A stretch of DNA of 64,000 nucleotides from Thermoleophilia bacterium (lineage in GTDB: Bacteria > Actinomycetota > Thermoleophilia > RBG-16-64-13), in assembly GCA_027493445.1 (NCBI GenBank), contig JAOSKU010000001.1:1942822-2006821 (forward strand), read 5' to 3'. The translations under genes were made by a program, and so were the position numbers. This document shows, in pieces, positions 53,672 through 63,165 of this stretch. Within the stretch, counting starts at the first letter, position 1, and each line of letters starts with the position of its first letter. The notes below the pieces were generated by a model. It made no database searches. It saw only the letters and a program-made list of their open reading frames with translations, and had not been told where the DNA came from.

Positions 53672-54931
53672 GTGACGGCACACGTTCCTGGCCAGGCGCG
53701 CGTCCCACGGGGCGCGGCCGCCATGGCCGGCAGCGCCCTGGCCCTCTTCTGGCCCGGGGCCCTGGCTTTCGGGATACCGGGCGTTCTGGGAGAGCACTGG
53801 CAGGAAGCCTTCAGCGTGGGCCGCGGAGCCGTGGGGGCCATCATGTTCTTCATGCTGGCTTCGCTCGGCATCTTCATGTTCCTTGTCGGCCGCTGGCAGG
53901 AGCGGCTGGGCCCGCGGGTCATGATGAGCATCGGGGGAGGGGTGACCGGCCTGAGCCTCCTCGTGCTCCCCTGGGCCACGAGCATCCACCTGGTCTACCT
54001 GTGGGGGTTCATCAGCGGAGCGGCTTCTTGTTTCGTCATGATTCCGGCTTTGACAGTAGCCCAGCGCTGGTATCCGCAACGGCGGGGGCTGGTCTCGGGC
54101 ATCGTGAACCTGGTGTTCGGCTCGGCGGCCGCCATCATGTCGCCCCTATTCGCGCTCCTGCTGGGCGCACTCGGCTACCGGACCATGGTCCTGATCGTGG
54201 CCGTCGTGGCCCTGGGGTTCGGACTGGCGGTTGCTCAGCTGGTGTCCCTGCCATCGACATCGAAGGTCGTTCGGGCCCGGACCGGTCCCCCGGAGCACGC
54301 CCGGGCGGTGGCCGCCCGCTCCCTCACCGTAGGTCAGAGCCTCCGCACCCGCAACTTCTGGCTCATCTGGGTGCTTTGGGCCCTGCAGGGCGGGGCGGGC
54401 ATCGCCATGGTGCCGCTATCGGTGGGCTTCGGCGTCGCGCGGGGCTTCACGTTCGAGTCGGCGGTGGTTATCCTCACGGCCTTCAACGTCACCAACGGTG
54501 TGAGCCGCATCGTGACGGGCTACTTCTCCGACCGTGTCAACCGTAACCGGACGATGGGAGCAACCTTTCTGGCCGCCGGAGGCGCCTATTTCCTGCTTCC
54601 CCACGTGGGGGAGCTGGGCGGGATCGCCCTGCTGGCCGCCCTGGTGGGCTTCGGGTTCGGGACGCTCTTCTCCGTATCGGCGCCGCTGGCCGTCGACTGC
54701 TTCGGCATCGGTCACTTTGGGGCCGTCTACGGGCTCATCTTCACGGCCTACGGCTTCGTCGCCGGGGTGCTCGGTCCGCTCCTGGGCGGGATGCTGGTAG
54801 ACACGTCCGGGGGCTACCCGCTGGTCTTCGGGTATCTAGGGGTTCTGTGTGTGATCTCCGCAGTTCTGGTGCAGTTCGTAAGACCGCCGGCCGCCCAGGA
54901 CGCTACCGGCGGCGGCGTTCCGGCGATATGA
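53672..54931 (+). CDS. MFS transporter, oxalate/formate antiporter-like
   Basis: 419 residues from GTG 53672, three bases after the radical SAM stop. About twelve membrane helices; a cytosolic loop between helices 6 and 7 (residues ~195-225); helix 4-5 region YPQRRGLVSGIVNLVFG and the later AVYGLIFTAYGFVAGVLGP segment match the OxlT-like carboxylate carriers. It may import the acid sensed by the Lrp regulator or processed by the radical SAM protein. Confidence 0.88.
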   Translation: MTAHVPGQARVPRGAAAMAGSALALFWPGALAFGIPGVLGEHWQEAFSVGRGAVGAIMFFMLASLGIFMFLVGRWQERLGPRVMMSIGGGVTGLSLLVLPWATSIHLVYLWGFISGAASCFVMIPALTVAQRWYPQRRGLVSGIVNLVFGSAAAIMSPLFALLLGALGYRTMVLIVAVVALGFGLAVAQLVSLPSTSKVVRARTGPPEHARAVAARSLTVGQSLRTRNFWLIWVLWALQGGAGIAMVPLSVGFGVARGFTFESAVVILTAFNVTNGVSRIVTGYFSDRVNRNRTMGATFLAAGGAYFLLPHVGELGGIALLAALVGFGFGTLFSVSAPLAVDCFGIGHFGAVYGLIFTAYGFVAGVLGPLLGGMLVDTSGGYPLVFGYLGVLCVISAVLVQFVRPPAAQDATGGGVPAI

Positions 54932-54966
54932 TGGCCGCGGGTCCGGCATCGCACGAAGGGGGAGTC

Positions 54967-56853
54967 ATGAGACGACCGTCGCCGCGTTCCGACAGACGGG
55001 GCCGCCGCAGAGGGGGCCTTCTCGTCACGCTAGGGGCGCTCCTGATGCTGGCGCTGGTTCTCGCCGGCTGCATCACCATCACGTCGGTCGTCGTACCGCC
55101 GGTTTCAACCGAGGCGGGGCCCGCGACCGTCATCACGCTGCAGATCTCTCCCGACGTGGATCTCGGGGGCGAGGTGCTCGGGACGCTGGCCATCCGCCTG
55201 CCGGCGGCCTGGACTGTCACGTCGGTCGTCTACTCGGGGAGCTACTCGGGAACGGCCCTGCAGTCGAACAGCATCGCCACCTACTTCACCACCGTCTGGG
55301 ACGCGTACGTACCCGACAAATCCCACAACGGCCCCCGGGCCGATTCGCACTGGTGGGGCTTCCACACGCCCACAGGGCACATCTGGCAAGATGCCGACGT
55401 GGTGACGGTGACCATCACGGTCGACACGCACCTGGTCGGTGGTGAGTACCTCATCGACTTCGTCACCGGGGTCTCCGACCCGGCGGCCCCGGAGGATCCC
55501 GCGGCGAACGGCACCAACTGGGAGCTCGGCGGGGCATACGTCGAACCCGCCGATCCCACCGGTGTCGTTTTGGACCAGGCGATCTCCCTGGGCGAGGGGG
55601 CAGCCCCCACGGTAGTCTCCACGTTCCCCGCCACCGGCGCCACGGTCGGCGACCCCCTGGTCACCCCGCGAGTGGCGTTCAGCGAGGCCATGAAGCAGTC
55701 GACCCTCACCGCCGGCAACATCTACGTGAAGAAGGCGGGAGGCGGCCCGGCCGTTCCGGCCGCCGGCCTCGTCTACAACGGAGGGACCAACGAGGTGAGC
55801 CTCAACCTGGCTGCTCCGCTGGAATGGGCCACGAGCTATGTGCTCTTCGTGGACGGCGTGGTTGCCGACGAGGTGGGCAACCCCATGGGCCCCGACTACA
55901 TCGTGCCCTTCACCACTCCAGCCGAGCCGGTGGCAGCTCAGGTGATCGCCCGTGATCCCGGCCCCGGCGGCACCGACATCCCCGTCGACGCGAACGTGTT
56001 GGTCACCTTCGACCAGGACATGGACGCCGCCACCATCACCGGCGCGACGTTCACCCTGAAGGAGACGGGGGCGGTCTCGACCCTGATGGCGGTGGTGAGC
56101 TACGTAGGCGCCACCCGCACGGCGGTGCTCGATCCGGCGGTTGATCTGGAGCCGGGCGCCGAATACCAGGTGACCCTCGCCGCCGGACTGGAGGGGGCCA
56201 ACGGCCTGGGTATCCAGGGCGCGCCCATCGTCTGGACCTTCACAACCGAGTCGGAACCCGGCCTTTCGTTCACCGACGTGCTCCCCGGTCACCCATTCTA
56301 CGCGGCTATTCAGGGTATGGCCGACCTGGAGATCATCAACGGGTACGCGGTGGGCGGCGGCCTCTTCGAGTTCCGCCCGAACAACCCGGTGTGGCGCTGG
56401 CAGTTCGCCAAGATGATCGTCGGCGCCCTGGGGCTCATCGTGACCGAGGCGAAGACCTCCCCCTTCACCGATCTCGACCCGGACACGCCCAGCCTGGACA
56501 TGACCGAGTACGTTGCCGTCGCCTGGGAGCAGGGCATCACCAAGGGCAAGACGGCCACCCTCTTCGGACCGTATGACGAGATCTCACGTACCCAGGTGGT
56601 CACCATGGTGGTGCGGGCCCTGCAACAGATCGCTCCGGAGACGCTCGCCACGCCGCCCAGCAGCTACGTCAACTCTTGGGGCACGGGCTACAGCAGCATC
56701 CATGGGCCTCTCGCCCGCATCGCCGAGTACAACGGACTTCTGGCCGGCCTGCAGGTGGGGCCCGGAGGTGCGGCCCGCGACCCCTGGTCGTCGATGCCGC
56801 GCGGGGAGGTGGCCCAGGTTCTCTGGAACATGATGGCGCTGCTGGTCGAGTAG
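54967..56853 (+). CDS. Lipoprotein with Big_5 Ig-like domains and SLH domains
   Basis: 628 residues. Signal peptide with lipobox LAGC (residues ~32-35). Residues ~45-200 form a beta domain of unknown type; ~215-315 and ~320-425 are two Big_5-type Ig-like domains (VVSTFPATGATVGDP, VIARDPGPGGTDIPVDANVLVTF). From ~434 come SLH-type repeats (FTDVLPGHPFYAAIQGMADLEIINGY, FTDLDPD..., then a third) that bind cell-wall polymer. Start ATG 54967 with GGGGGAG; the frame opens earlier inside the MFS gene. Likely cell-surface scaffold. Confidence 0.85.
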   Translation: MRRPSPRSDRRGRRRGGLLVTLGALLMLALVLAGCITITSVVVPPVSTEAGPATVITLQISPDVDLGGEVLGTLAIRLPAAWTVTSVVYSGSYSGTALQSNSIATYFTTVWDAYVPDKSHNGPRADSHWWGFHTPTGHIWQDADVVTVTITVDTHLVGGEYLIDFVTGVSDPAAPEDPAANGTNWELGGAYVEPADPTGVVLDQAISLGEGAAPTVVSTFPATGATVGDPLVTPRVAFSEAMKQSTLTAGNIYVKKAGGGPAVPAAGLVYNGGTNEVSLNLAAPLEWATSYVLFVDGVVADEVGNPMGPDYIVPFTTPAEPVAAQVIARDPGPGGTDIPVDANVLVTFDQDMDAATITGATFTLKETGAVSTLMAVVSYVGATRTAVLDPAVDLEPGAEYQVTLAAGLEGANGLGIQGAPIVWTFTTESEPGLSFTDVLPGHPFYAAIQGMADLEIINGYAVGGGLFEFRPNNPVWRWQFAKMIVGALGLIVTEAKTSPFTDLDPDTPSLDMTEYVAVAWEQGITKGKTATLFGPYDEISRTQVVTMVVRALQQIAPETLATPPSSYVNSWGTGYSSIHGPLARIAEYNGLLAGLQVGPGGAARDPWSSMPRGEVAQVLWNMMALLVE

Positions 56854-56860
56854 GCGGGAT

Positions 56861-56989
56861 CGATGGGCGCGGGCGAGGCAAGGACGCAGGGAGCGGGCGT
56901 AGCAGCGCTACGGGCGCGACCGAGGACGCCGCATCGGGCCGCCCAGCGAGGCCGCGGCAGCCGAGGGTTCATTGTGGAACTGGTTCTCA
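56861..56989 (+). repeat. Dispersed intergenic repeat, copy 5
   Basis: Shares CAAGGACGCAGGGAGCG, GTAGCAGCGCTACGGGCGC and GACCGAGGACGCCGCATCG with the complement of the 22581 element, with the central GTAGC-AGC-GCTAC hairpin intact. Its 3' end is divergent (GGTTCATTGTGGAAC). The end overlaps the TGA of the aldehyde dehydrogenase gene on the other strand. Confidence 0.75.
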
Positions 56990-58564
56990 AACCGGGAAGC
57001 TCACACCCTGGGCCAGGGGCAGCTCGTACCCATAGTTGACGGTCGAGGTGACCCGGCGGGCGTAGGCTTTCCAGGCGTCGCTGCCGCTCTCGCGGCCTCC
57101 GCCGGTCTCCTTCTCGCCGCCGAAGGCGCCGCCGATCTCGGCGCCCGCCGTACTGGTGTTGACGTTGGCCATGCCGCAGTCCGAGCCCTGGGCCGAGAGG
57201 AAGCGCTCGGCCTCGCGCAGGTCGGTGGTGAAGATGGCCGAGGAGAGCCCCTGGGGCACGGAGTTGTGGATGGCGAAGGCCTCGTCGAGACTCTGGTAGC
57301 GATAGCAGTAGAGAATGGGGGCGAAGGTCTCCTCCAGAGGCACCCGGCAGGTGGGGTCCACCTCCACCAGGGTCGGCCGGACGTAGTGCCCGCCTTCGCA
57401 ACCCGGGACCGTCTCGGGCTCGCCGCCGCAGACGACCCGTCCCCCCTCGGCCTGCACCCGCTCCAGGGCGTCGAGGAAGGAAGCAACCGCCGGCCGGTCG
57501 ATCAGCGGCCCCACCAGGGTGCCATCCTCGAGGGGGTTCCCCACCCGGGCCATGCGGTAGACGTGGCCCAGGCGGGCCAAGAAATCAGTGTACACGCCGG
57601 CGTGGACGATCACGCGGCGGGTCGAGGTGCAGCGCTGGCCGGCGGTGGCCAGTGCTCCGAAGGCCACGCCCTTCAGGGCCAGTTCGAGGTCGGCCCGGGC
57701 AGTGACGATGGCCCCGTTGTTACCACCCAGCTCCAGGATCGTTCGCCCCAGCCGGCCGGCCACCACCTGAGCCACATGCCGCCCGGTGGCCACCGAGCCG
57801 GTGAAGGAGATCAGGGGCAGACGGTGGTCCTCGAGCAGGCGCTCGCCCACCGTGCGACCGCCGCCCACCAGAAGCATGAAGATGGGCGGCGCCCCCTGAG
57901 CTTGGAGCACACCGTTCACCAGACGGGTGAGGGCGATGGCGGTCAGGGGCGCCTGAGACGACGGCTTCCAGACCATGGAGTCGCCCACCACCGCCCCGAG
58001 CAGCGCGTTCCACGACCACACCGCCGCCGGGAAGTTGAAGGCGGTCACCACGCCCACCGGTCCCAGCGGGTGCCAGTACTCGCGTAGGGAGTGGTCGGGG
58101 CGTTCGCTGGCGATTGTGAGCCCATACAGCTGCCGGCCCAGGCCGGCGGCCAGGCGGGCGACGTCGACCGCCTCCTGGATCTCGCCCTGCCCTTCGGTGA
58201 TTGTCTTGCCCGCCTCCAGCGAGACGAGTAGGCCCAGATCGGCCTTCTTGGCGGCCAGCTCCGCACCCACGGCGGCCATGAGGGCTCCTCGCTCCGGGGC
58301 GGGGATCCGGTGCCATTCTCGAAAGGCTTGCACGGACGCGCCGACCACCTGCTGGTAGTCGTCCTCGCCGGCCAGGGCTACCCGGCCTAGAAGCCGGCCG
58401 TCGATGGGCGTGCGGCACTCGAGAACATCCCGGCCGGCGGTGGCCGCCCAGGCGCCGGAGTAGGCGCCGGAACTCAACTCGCCGAGCCCGAAGGCAGCTT
58501 CGATCCGATCCTTGGCTTCACCCACATCCAACGTTAGAACTCCTTGCGTCGTTGCCGTAGTCAC
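56987..58564 (-). CDS. ALDH7-type aldehyde dehydrogenase
   Basis: 525 residues. FNFPAAVWSWN, SFTGSVATG (cofactor loop), LELGGNNGAIV with the catalytic Glu and TAGQRCTSTRRV with the catalytic Cys are characteristic of the antiquitin/alpha-aminoadipic semialdehyde (piperideine-6-carboxylate) dehydrogenase group. It would oxidise an amino-acid semialdehyde with NAD, as in lysine breakdown; no lysine-catabolic partner is adjacent. The stop codon overlaps the end of repeat copy 5. Confidence 0.88.
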   Translation of the reverse strand: MTTATTQGVLTLDVGEAKDRIEAAFGLGELSSGAYSGAWAATAGRDVLECRTPIDGRLLGRVALAGEDDYQQVVGASVQAFREWHRIPAPERGALMAAVGAELAAKKADLGLLVSLEAGKTITEGQGEIQEAVDVARLAAGLGRQLYGLTIASERPDHSLREYWHPLGPVGVVTAFNFPAAVWSWNALLGAVVGDSMVWKPSSQAPLTAIALTRLVNGVLQAQGAPPIFMLLVGGGRTVGERLLEDHRLPLISFTGSVATGRHVAQVVAGRLGRTILELGGNNGAIVTARADLELALKGVAFGALATAGQRCTSTRRVIVHAGVYTDFLARLGHVYRMARVGNPLEDGTLVGPLIDRPAVASFLDALERVQAEGGRVVCGGEPETVPGCEGGHYVRPTLVEVDPTCRVPLEETFAPILYCYRYQSLDEAFAIHNSVPQGLSSAIFTTDLREAERFLSAQGSDCGMANVNTSTAGAEIGGAFGGEKETGGGRESGSDAWKAYARRVTSTVNYGYELPLAQGVSFPV

Positions 58565-58608
58565 GCCCCGTTGTGCCCCCGCGAGCCGCCGTCTAGTCCC
58601 CCGGCCGC

Positions 58609-58989
58609 CTACGGCGCCAGCACTAGTGCGTCCTCAGCGGCCGCCTCCACCTTCCCCCGCGACCACAGCATGGGGCGGTGCCGGACGTTGCGCCAATCAT
58701 CGATCATGTCGGTGTAGTGCTTGTTGTACGCATGGCCCGATTGACCGGTTGTGTGGATGGCCACCGAGGCGTCGAAGTCCGACAGATCCACTACCATACG
58801 CATCGACGGCGCCGACACCACCTCGAAGGACTCGCGGGCGCTCCAGTTGCAGGCGTTCACCAACGACGTGCTGCCCGACACGGGGTAGGGGCCACGGTTG
58901 AAGAGGTCGTGTTGATTGGCGGCGTAGATGTTGGGAATGCCCCGGTCATCGCGGTAGACGGTCACGTGGTCCTGCAGACCGGGTACCAG
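58609..58989 (-). pseudogene. Penicillin acylase-family remnant with large internal deletion
   Basis: In one frame, an N-terminal piece (PGLQDHVTVYRDDRGIPNIYA, about 30 residues) typical of the start of penicillin acylases is joined near 58899 directly to the family's C-terminal end (YPVSGSTSLVNACNW, SMRMVVDLSDFDAS, TTGQSGHAYNKHYTD). About 600 central residues, including the autoprocessing Ser/active site, are missing. Upstream, repeat copy 6 replaces the signal-peptide region. It cannot be an active acylase. Confidence 0.75.
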
Positions 58990-59052
58990 GGCCGCATCGT
59001 GCCGTCCAGCGCGGCCACGGCGGCCAAGGCTTCGTCTTGAAACGAGCTCCAG
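58990..59052 (+). repeat. Dispersed intergenic repeat, copy 6 (3' half)
   Basis: Contains GCCGCATCGTGCCGTCCAG, then GCGGCC and GGCGGCCAAGGCTTCG, ending CTTGAAACGAGCTCCAGG, closely matching the 3' half of copy 4. It abuts the decayed penicillin acylase gene. Confidence 0.7.
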
Positions 59053-59157
59053 GCCCCACGCGCACCAGGATCCGCCGCCGCTGTGATGCCATCTGACCTC
59101 CCGCATGAGGCCCGCCCGGCCCGAGCATCCCTACGGCCGGCCGGGCCAACGCACAGG

Positions 59158-59598
59158 CTAACGGCCAAGCAGCCTACCCAGGGGGCCCTTGGCCTTCGAA
59201 GAACCCTCGGAACCGCTCTCGAGGTGGTGGACCCTCGCCTCGAGATCAGCGATCCGGTCTTGCAGCCGGACGATAGTCTCTTCATAGCTCGCTTGGTAGT
59301 CCATGACGGTCTCGAAGAGAGCGCGGAAACGACGTTCGTTGGCCTCAGGCGGACCGCTCGGATCCCGTTCGGCGGGCTCGCCGGCGCCGGGCCGCCGGTC
59401 TCTCCTTAGTTCTTCTTCGGCTCGATGCTCCCGTGGACGTCGTGCCGACAACGATCGCTTGTGGCGGGCCAGGCCCTTCCCGCCGGCCGGGCGCAAAAGT
59501 GACCCGTCGCCACTGGCCTGAACGGGCGCGTCAGACTCACCGAGTTCCTGGAGCTCCCTCTGGAGAGCCTGCCACTCCTTGCTCTCGTTCGATTCCAT
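59158..59598 (-). CDS. Hypothetical protein with C-terminal coiled coil
   Basis: 146 residues. The first ~80 are charged and of low complexity. Residues ~88-130 (a FETVMDYQASYEETIVRLQDRIADLEARV pattern) have heptad character and predict a coiled coil, and the end is basic (LGRLLGR). No family recognised. The ribosome site is weak, but the coiled-coil part reads as real protein. Confidence 0.5.
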   Translation of the reverse strand: MESNESKEWQALQRELQELGESDAPVQASGDGSLLRPAGGKGLARHKRSLSARRPREHRAEEELRRDRRPGAGEPAERDPSGPPEANERRFRALFETVMDYQASYEETIVRLQDRIADLEARVHHLESGSEGSSKAKGPLGRLLGR

Positions 59599-59754
59599 CG
59601 GTCTCTGGTTGCCGCCTGCGTTTGCCGAGATGCCTCAAGATCCCTAATCTTTTCGCGACGGTACAACTCCTGTCAAGCAGGTGGAGAAGCGGTCGAGTAC
59701 AACGGCCCTGTTTCGAGCGACCGGCCCCCCGCGCACCCGCCGTGCATTCCAGAG

Positions 59755-60678
59755 CTACCTGGCGGAATGCGAGGGCTGGGCACTTCTTCTCGGCGCCGGC
59801 GTGGGCACGCGCCTTCTGAGGGCCTCCACTGCCACGAAGACCACCACCGCATACAGGGCCCCGACGATCACGTCGATGACGTAGTGGTTGCCCGTGTACA
59901 CGACCGCGAACCATACAGTCGCCGGGTAGACGGCGGCGGGGATGGCTCTCCGCCCGTACAGGGCCAGCAGGTAGATCCAGATCAGCATCGGGTACGCGGC
60001 GTGCAGAGAGGGCATGGCGGCCACCGGGTTCGCCCGCACCAGGCCCCAGGCATCGGTCGCTGCCTGGCTCCCGCCTATGGCCGCCATGGTGAGGTCGAAG
60101 ATGGGGCGCACCGGGGCGATCACGCCGCGCTGGGCAGCCATCCAGGGAGGCATGGCCGGGTATAGCGCGTAGGTGATGAAGCCCACGTACGACAGCACCA
60201 CCAAGGTCACCACGAAGTGGCGGAACAGAACGCGATCGCGCAGCCAGAGGAAAAACGAGAACACCAGGGGCGCCACCACATGGCTGAGGTACAGGGCCGT
60301 GCACAGGTAGTCGAGCGGCCCGATGGCGCCGGGCCGGTAGAGCCAGTCCTGCAGCGCCACGGTGGGTAGGGTGCCGAACAGAAAGCGGTCGACCTGGATC
60401 ATGGGAACGACGTTGACTTCCATGCCCAGCAGTGGAGCCAGCCCCCGAAGGAACTCGTACCCCAGGAGGAGAACGATGAACGGCGCCATCTCGCGCAGGA
60501 AGCGCATGCGGGTAAGCAGCACTATGGGAGCGAGCGCAAGAATGAAAAGCTGTGCGGTCGAGAGCCAATGGCCCATCGCCAGGGAAATGGCGGTCATCAA
60601 CACGAAGTAGAACATCGCGAAAGCGCCTATGGGCCGACTCTCGACCACCGACCAGATCTTCCCGAACACGACGCGCAT
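59755..60678 (-). CDS. PAP2-superfamily membrane phosphatase/transferase
   Basis: 307 residues from ATG 60678. Six or more membrane helices with the PAP2 active-site blocks AMPSLHAAYP (His) and VVYTGNHYVIDVIVG (His and Asp), in the arrangement of the Aur1/Ipt1-like inositol-phosphoryl or lipid phosphatase subgroup. It probably acts on a lipid phosphate at the membrane outer face. The open frame extends upstream but is Pro/Arg-rich there. Confidence 0.85.
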   Translation of the reverse strand: MRVVFGKIWSVVESRPIGAFAMFYFVLMTAISLAMGHWLSTAQLFILALAPIVLLTRMRFLREMAPFIVLLLGYEFLRGLAPLLGMEVNVVPMIQVDRFLFGTLPTVALQDWLYRPGAIGPLDYLCTALYLSHVVAPLVFSFFLWLRDRVLFRHFVVTLVVLSYVGFITYALYPAMPPWMAAQRGVIAPVRPIFDLTMAAIGGSQAATDAWGLVRANPVAAMPSLHAAYPMLIWIYLLALYGRRAIPAAVYPATVWFAVVYTGNHYVIDVIVGALYAVVVFVAVEALRRRVPTPAPRRSAQPSHSAR

Positions 60679-60940
60679 CCCGCTACCCGCAACTGTCGTG
60701 GCGACCGGCGCATGGCAGATACCCCGGATCCGGGGAGATTCAATCAACCGCCCCGTCACCGCTCCTGGCGCTCGTGCATACCTGGGGCCCCCGCTCAGGC
60801 GAGCCGACTGGCGGTCCCGGGACTCCCCAACCGGCCAGCTCTCGTTTCCGCCAGCGGGCCGGTGCGCCGCCGGTGTGTTTGGCCTACACTGAGATCGAGG
60901 GCGCCCCGCTTCGGGGGCCGGAGGAAAGAGAGGAGGGGTC

Positions 60941-61120
60941 GTGATCAGATGGTTCGGAAACGTCTTCGGGCTGGCGGCCTGAGTGGCTATCATCTACGCC
61001 GTGTGCGTATGGCTCTTCAGCATCAGCCCCTCGACGACCTACATCATCATGGCAGTAGTGGGGGCCGTCGGCGTGGTGTCCTGGTTCCTGCCCAAGAAGA
61101 AGGGGGAGCGGCCGGCCTGA
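60941..61120 (+). CDS. Small single-helix membrane protein interrupted by an in-frame TGA
   Basis: AGAGGAGG precedes GTG 60941, which encodes MIRWFGNVFGLAA, then TGA (60980-60982), then in the same frame GTG 60983 and 45 more residues: a membrane helix (AIIYAVCVWLF), a second hydrophobic stretch (YIIMAVVGAVGVVSWFL) and a KKKGERPA tail. TGG in place of TGA would give one 59-residue protein. Either a point mutation or error, or the second part starts at GTG 60983 by coupled reinitiation. Function unknown. Confidence 0.5.
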
Positions 61121-61166
61121 GCCGATCGCCGACATGCCAGGACCACGGGACTGGGAGGCGAACCGC

Positions 61167-63165
61167 TCAGTGGCCGCCGGCTGCCCCCCTGGCCAAGGAG
61201 CCACCGCTCGGCCCCGCGGGCGGGGCGACCTCGGCCACAGTCGCTGCCGGCGGTGCGCCACCTGAATCCAGCCCGGCGGCCGACCCGGCCGCCCGGGAGC
61301 CCAAGTAGGCCTCGGTCACCCGGGGGTCGCGCTGCACCTCGTCGGGCGTACCGGCGGCGATGACCTCTCCCGCATCCAGCACATAGATCCGCTCGCACAG
61401 GTTCATCACGAAGTGCAGGTCGTGGTCGATCACCAGGATGGAGCAGCCTTGCCGGTCACGGATACCGCGCACCGCCTCCAGCAGCTCTCGTGACTCCACC
61501 TCGTTCATGCCGGCCGCCGGCTCGTCGAGCAGGAGCAGATCCGGGGCCAGAGCAGCGGCTCGAGCCATCTCCACCCCTCGCTGGCGGCCGTAGGCCAGAG
61601 TACCCGCCACCCGACCGGCCACATCGTCAAGCCCGAACTGAGCCAGGAGGTGGCCCAGCGGCAGACGGCGCGCGTCCCGGCGGTGCCGGTCCGCCACCGA
61701 GACGGCCACCTGGACGTTCTGCTCCACCGTTAAGTGGGTGAACAGACGGACGCTTTGGAAGGTGCGGGCCACACCCCGGCGGGCGATGTCCACGGCCCTC
61801 AGGTGGCCGATGGGCTCGGCATCGAGTTCGACGGCGCCCTCCGAAGGAGGGAGCACTCCGGAGATCATGTTGAGGAGCGTGGTCTTGCCGGCGCCGTTCG
61901 GCCCGATGAGACCCACGATCTCCCCCGGTCGCACCTCGAGGGAGACCCGCTTGACGGCTGCCAGCCCCTGGAAGAATCTCGATACCTCGGAGACGCGCAG
62001 GTGGCCGCGGCACGCATCGGCCGGCTCGCGCGCGACGGCGCTCCATTCGGCCAGACCGAACGCCTCGCGGTCTAGCGCCGGCTCTCCTCGCTCACGACGC
62101 CGGCGCACCCAGCCTCTGAAGCCGGCGACCAGGTCTTCGATCTCGAGGTCGCCCACCGCCCCGGCCGGGCGCAGAGCCATCATGGCGAGAATCACCGCGC
62201 CCAAGAAGAGCTGGGAGAGACCGAAGATCTCGGGGAGCTTCTGGCCCAGGACGACCGGCCCGTCGCCCACGTGCCGGGCCAGCTCAGAGCCGGCCGTCAC
62301 GATGACGGTGCCCAGCACGGCCCCGGTGACACTCGACATGCCCCCAGTACCAGCATGGCCAGAGTGAGAAAGCTCAGCTCCAGGTAGAAACCATCGGGGT
62401 TGATGGCCCCCAGGAAGTGGGCGAAAAGCACCCCACCGGCCGCCGTGACCCCCGCGCTCAGCACCCACACCAGGTAGCGGGACCGGATTACCTGCACGCC
62501 GCTGGAGGCGGCCGCCAGCTCGTCCTCCCGGGTGGCCTGCACGCGCAGTCCCAAGGCGGAGCCTCGGAAGAGGCGCGCGATCATGATCACCACGAACACG
62601 GCTGCCAGCATCCAACCTTTGGTGGTGACCACCGGGATGCCGTAGAAGGCCTCGGCCCCTCCAGTAAGGCCGGTCCAGTTGGTCAGAATGGCGTAGGTCA
62701 CGATGAGCATGGCCAGCGTGACGATGGAGGCGCCCAGCCCCGACAGCCGGGTGATGGCCAACCCCAGCAGCGCCGCCAGCGCCGTAGCTCCGAGCACCGC
62801 TACGATCATGGAGGGACCACCCCCAGATGTACTTCGGCCAAGCCGAAGGGGGCGTGCGGGATGGTCGCCCCTTTGACCAGGGTGGGCGTGCTGAGAAGGG
62901 CGGCTGCGTAAGCTCCCACGGCGGCGAAGGCAGCATGCCCGAAGGAGACCACCCCCGAATTGCCGATGAAGATCTGCATGCCGAGCACCAGTACCATGTT
63001 GATCAGCATGGCGGTCATGAGGTGATCCCGCGAGCCGCCTCCCGTCGAGGAGTACCCGAGCACGATTGCCGCCAGCACGGCGAAAAGGGCAACCGCGCTC
63101 AGGAAGGGGCGCCGATGGCGGCGCGCGAGAGCGCTGCGAGTCCGGTGCGCCGCTGCCCGGCTCAC
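61167..63165 (-). CDS. LivM-LivG fusion: branched-chain amino acid-type ABC permease and ATPase (two apparent frameshifts)
   Basis: GTG 63165 starts a LivM permease (IGNSGVVSFGHAAFAAVGAYAAALL). The frame breaks at the C5 run 62820-62824 and again at 62341-62345; adding one base at each gives a single 666-residue protein. The permease (to ~350) runs in frame, without its own stop, into a LivG-type ATPase: Walker A GPNGAGKTT, TFQSVRLF, signature-like LAYGRQRGVEMARA, Walker B LLLLDEPAAGMN, and IDHDLHFVM. The fusion is therefore real even though the permease part is broken. The start overlaps the LivH stop (GTGA). The C-terminal ~45 residues are Ala/Gly/Pro-rich. Confidence 0.83.

Noticed and set aside
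60941..61120. Selenocysteine reading of the in-frame TGA
   Set aside because: No SECIS-like hairpin was recognised after the TGA, and the flanking residues favour a lost Trp or reinitiation.
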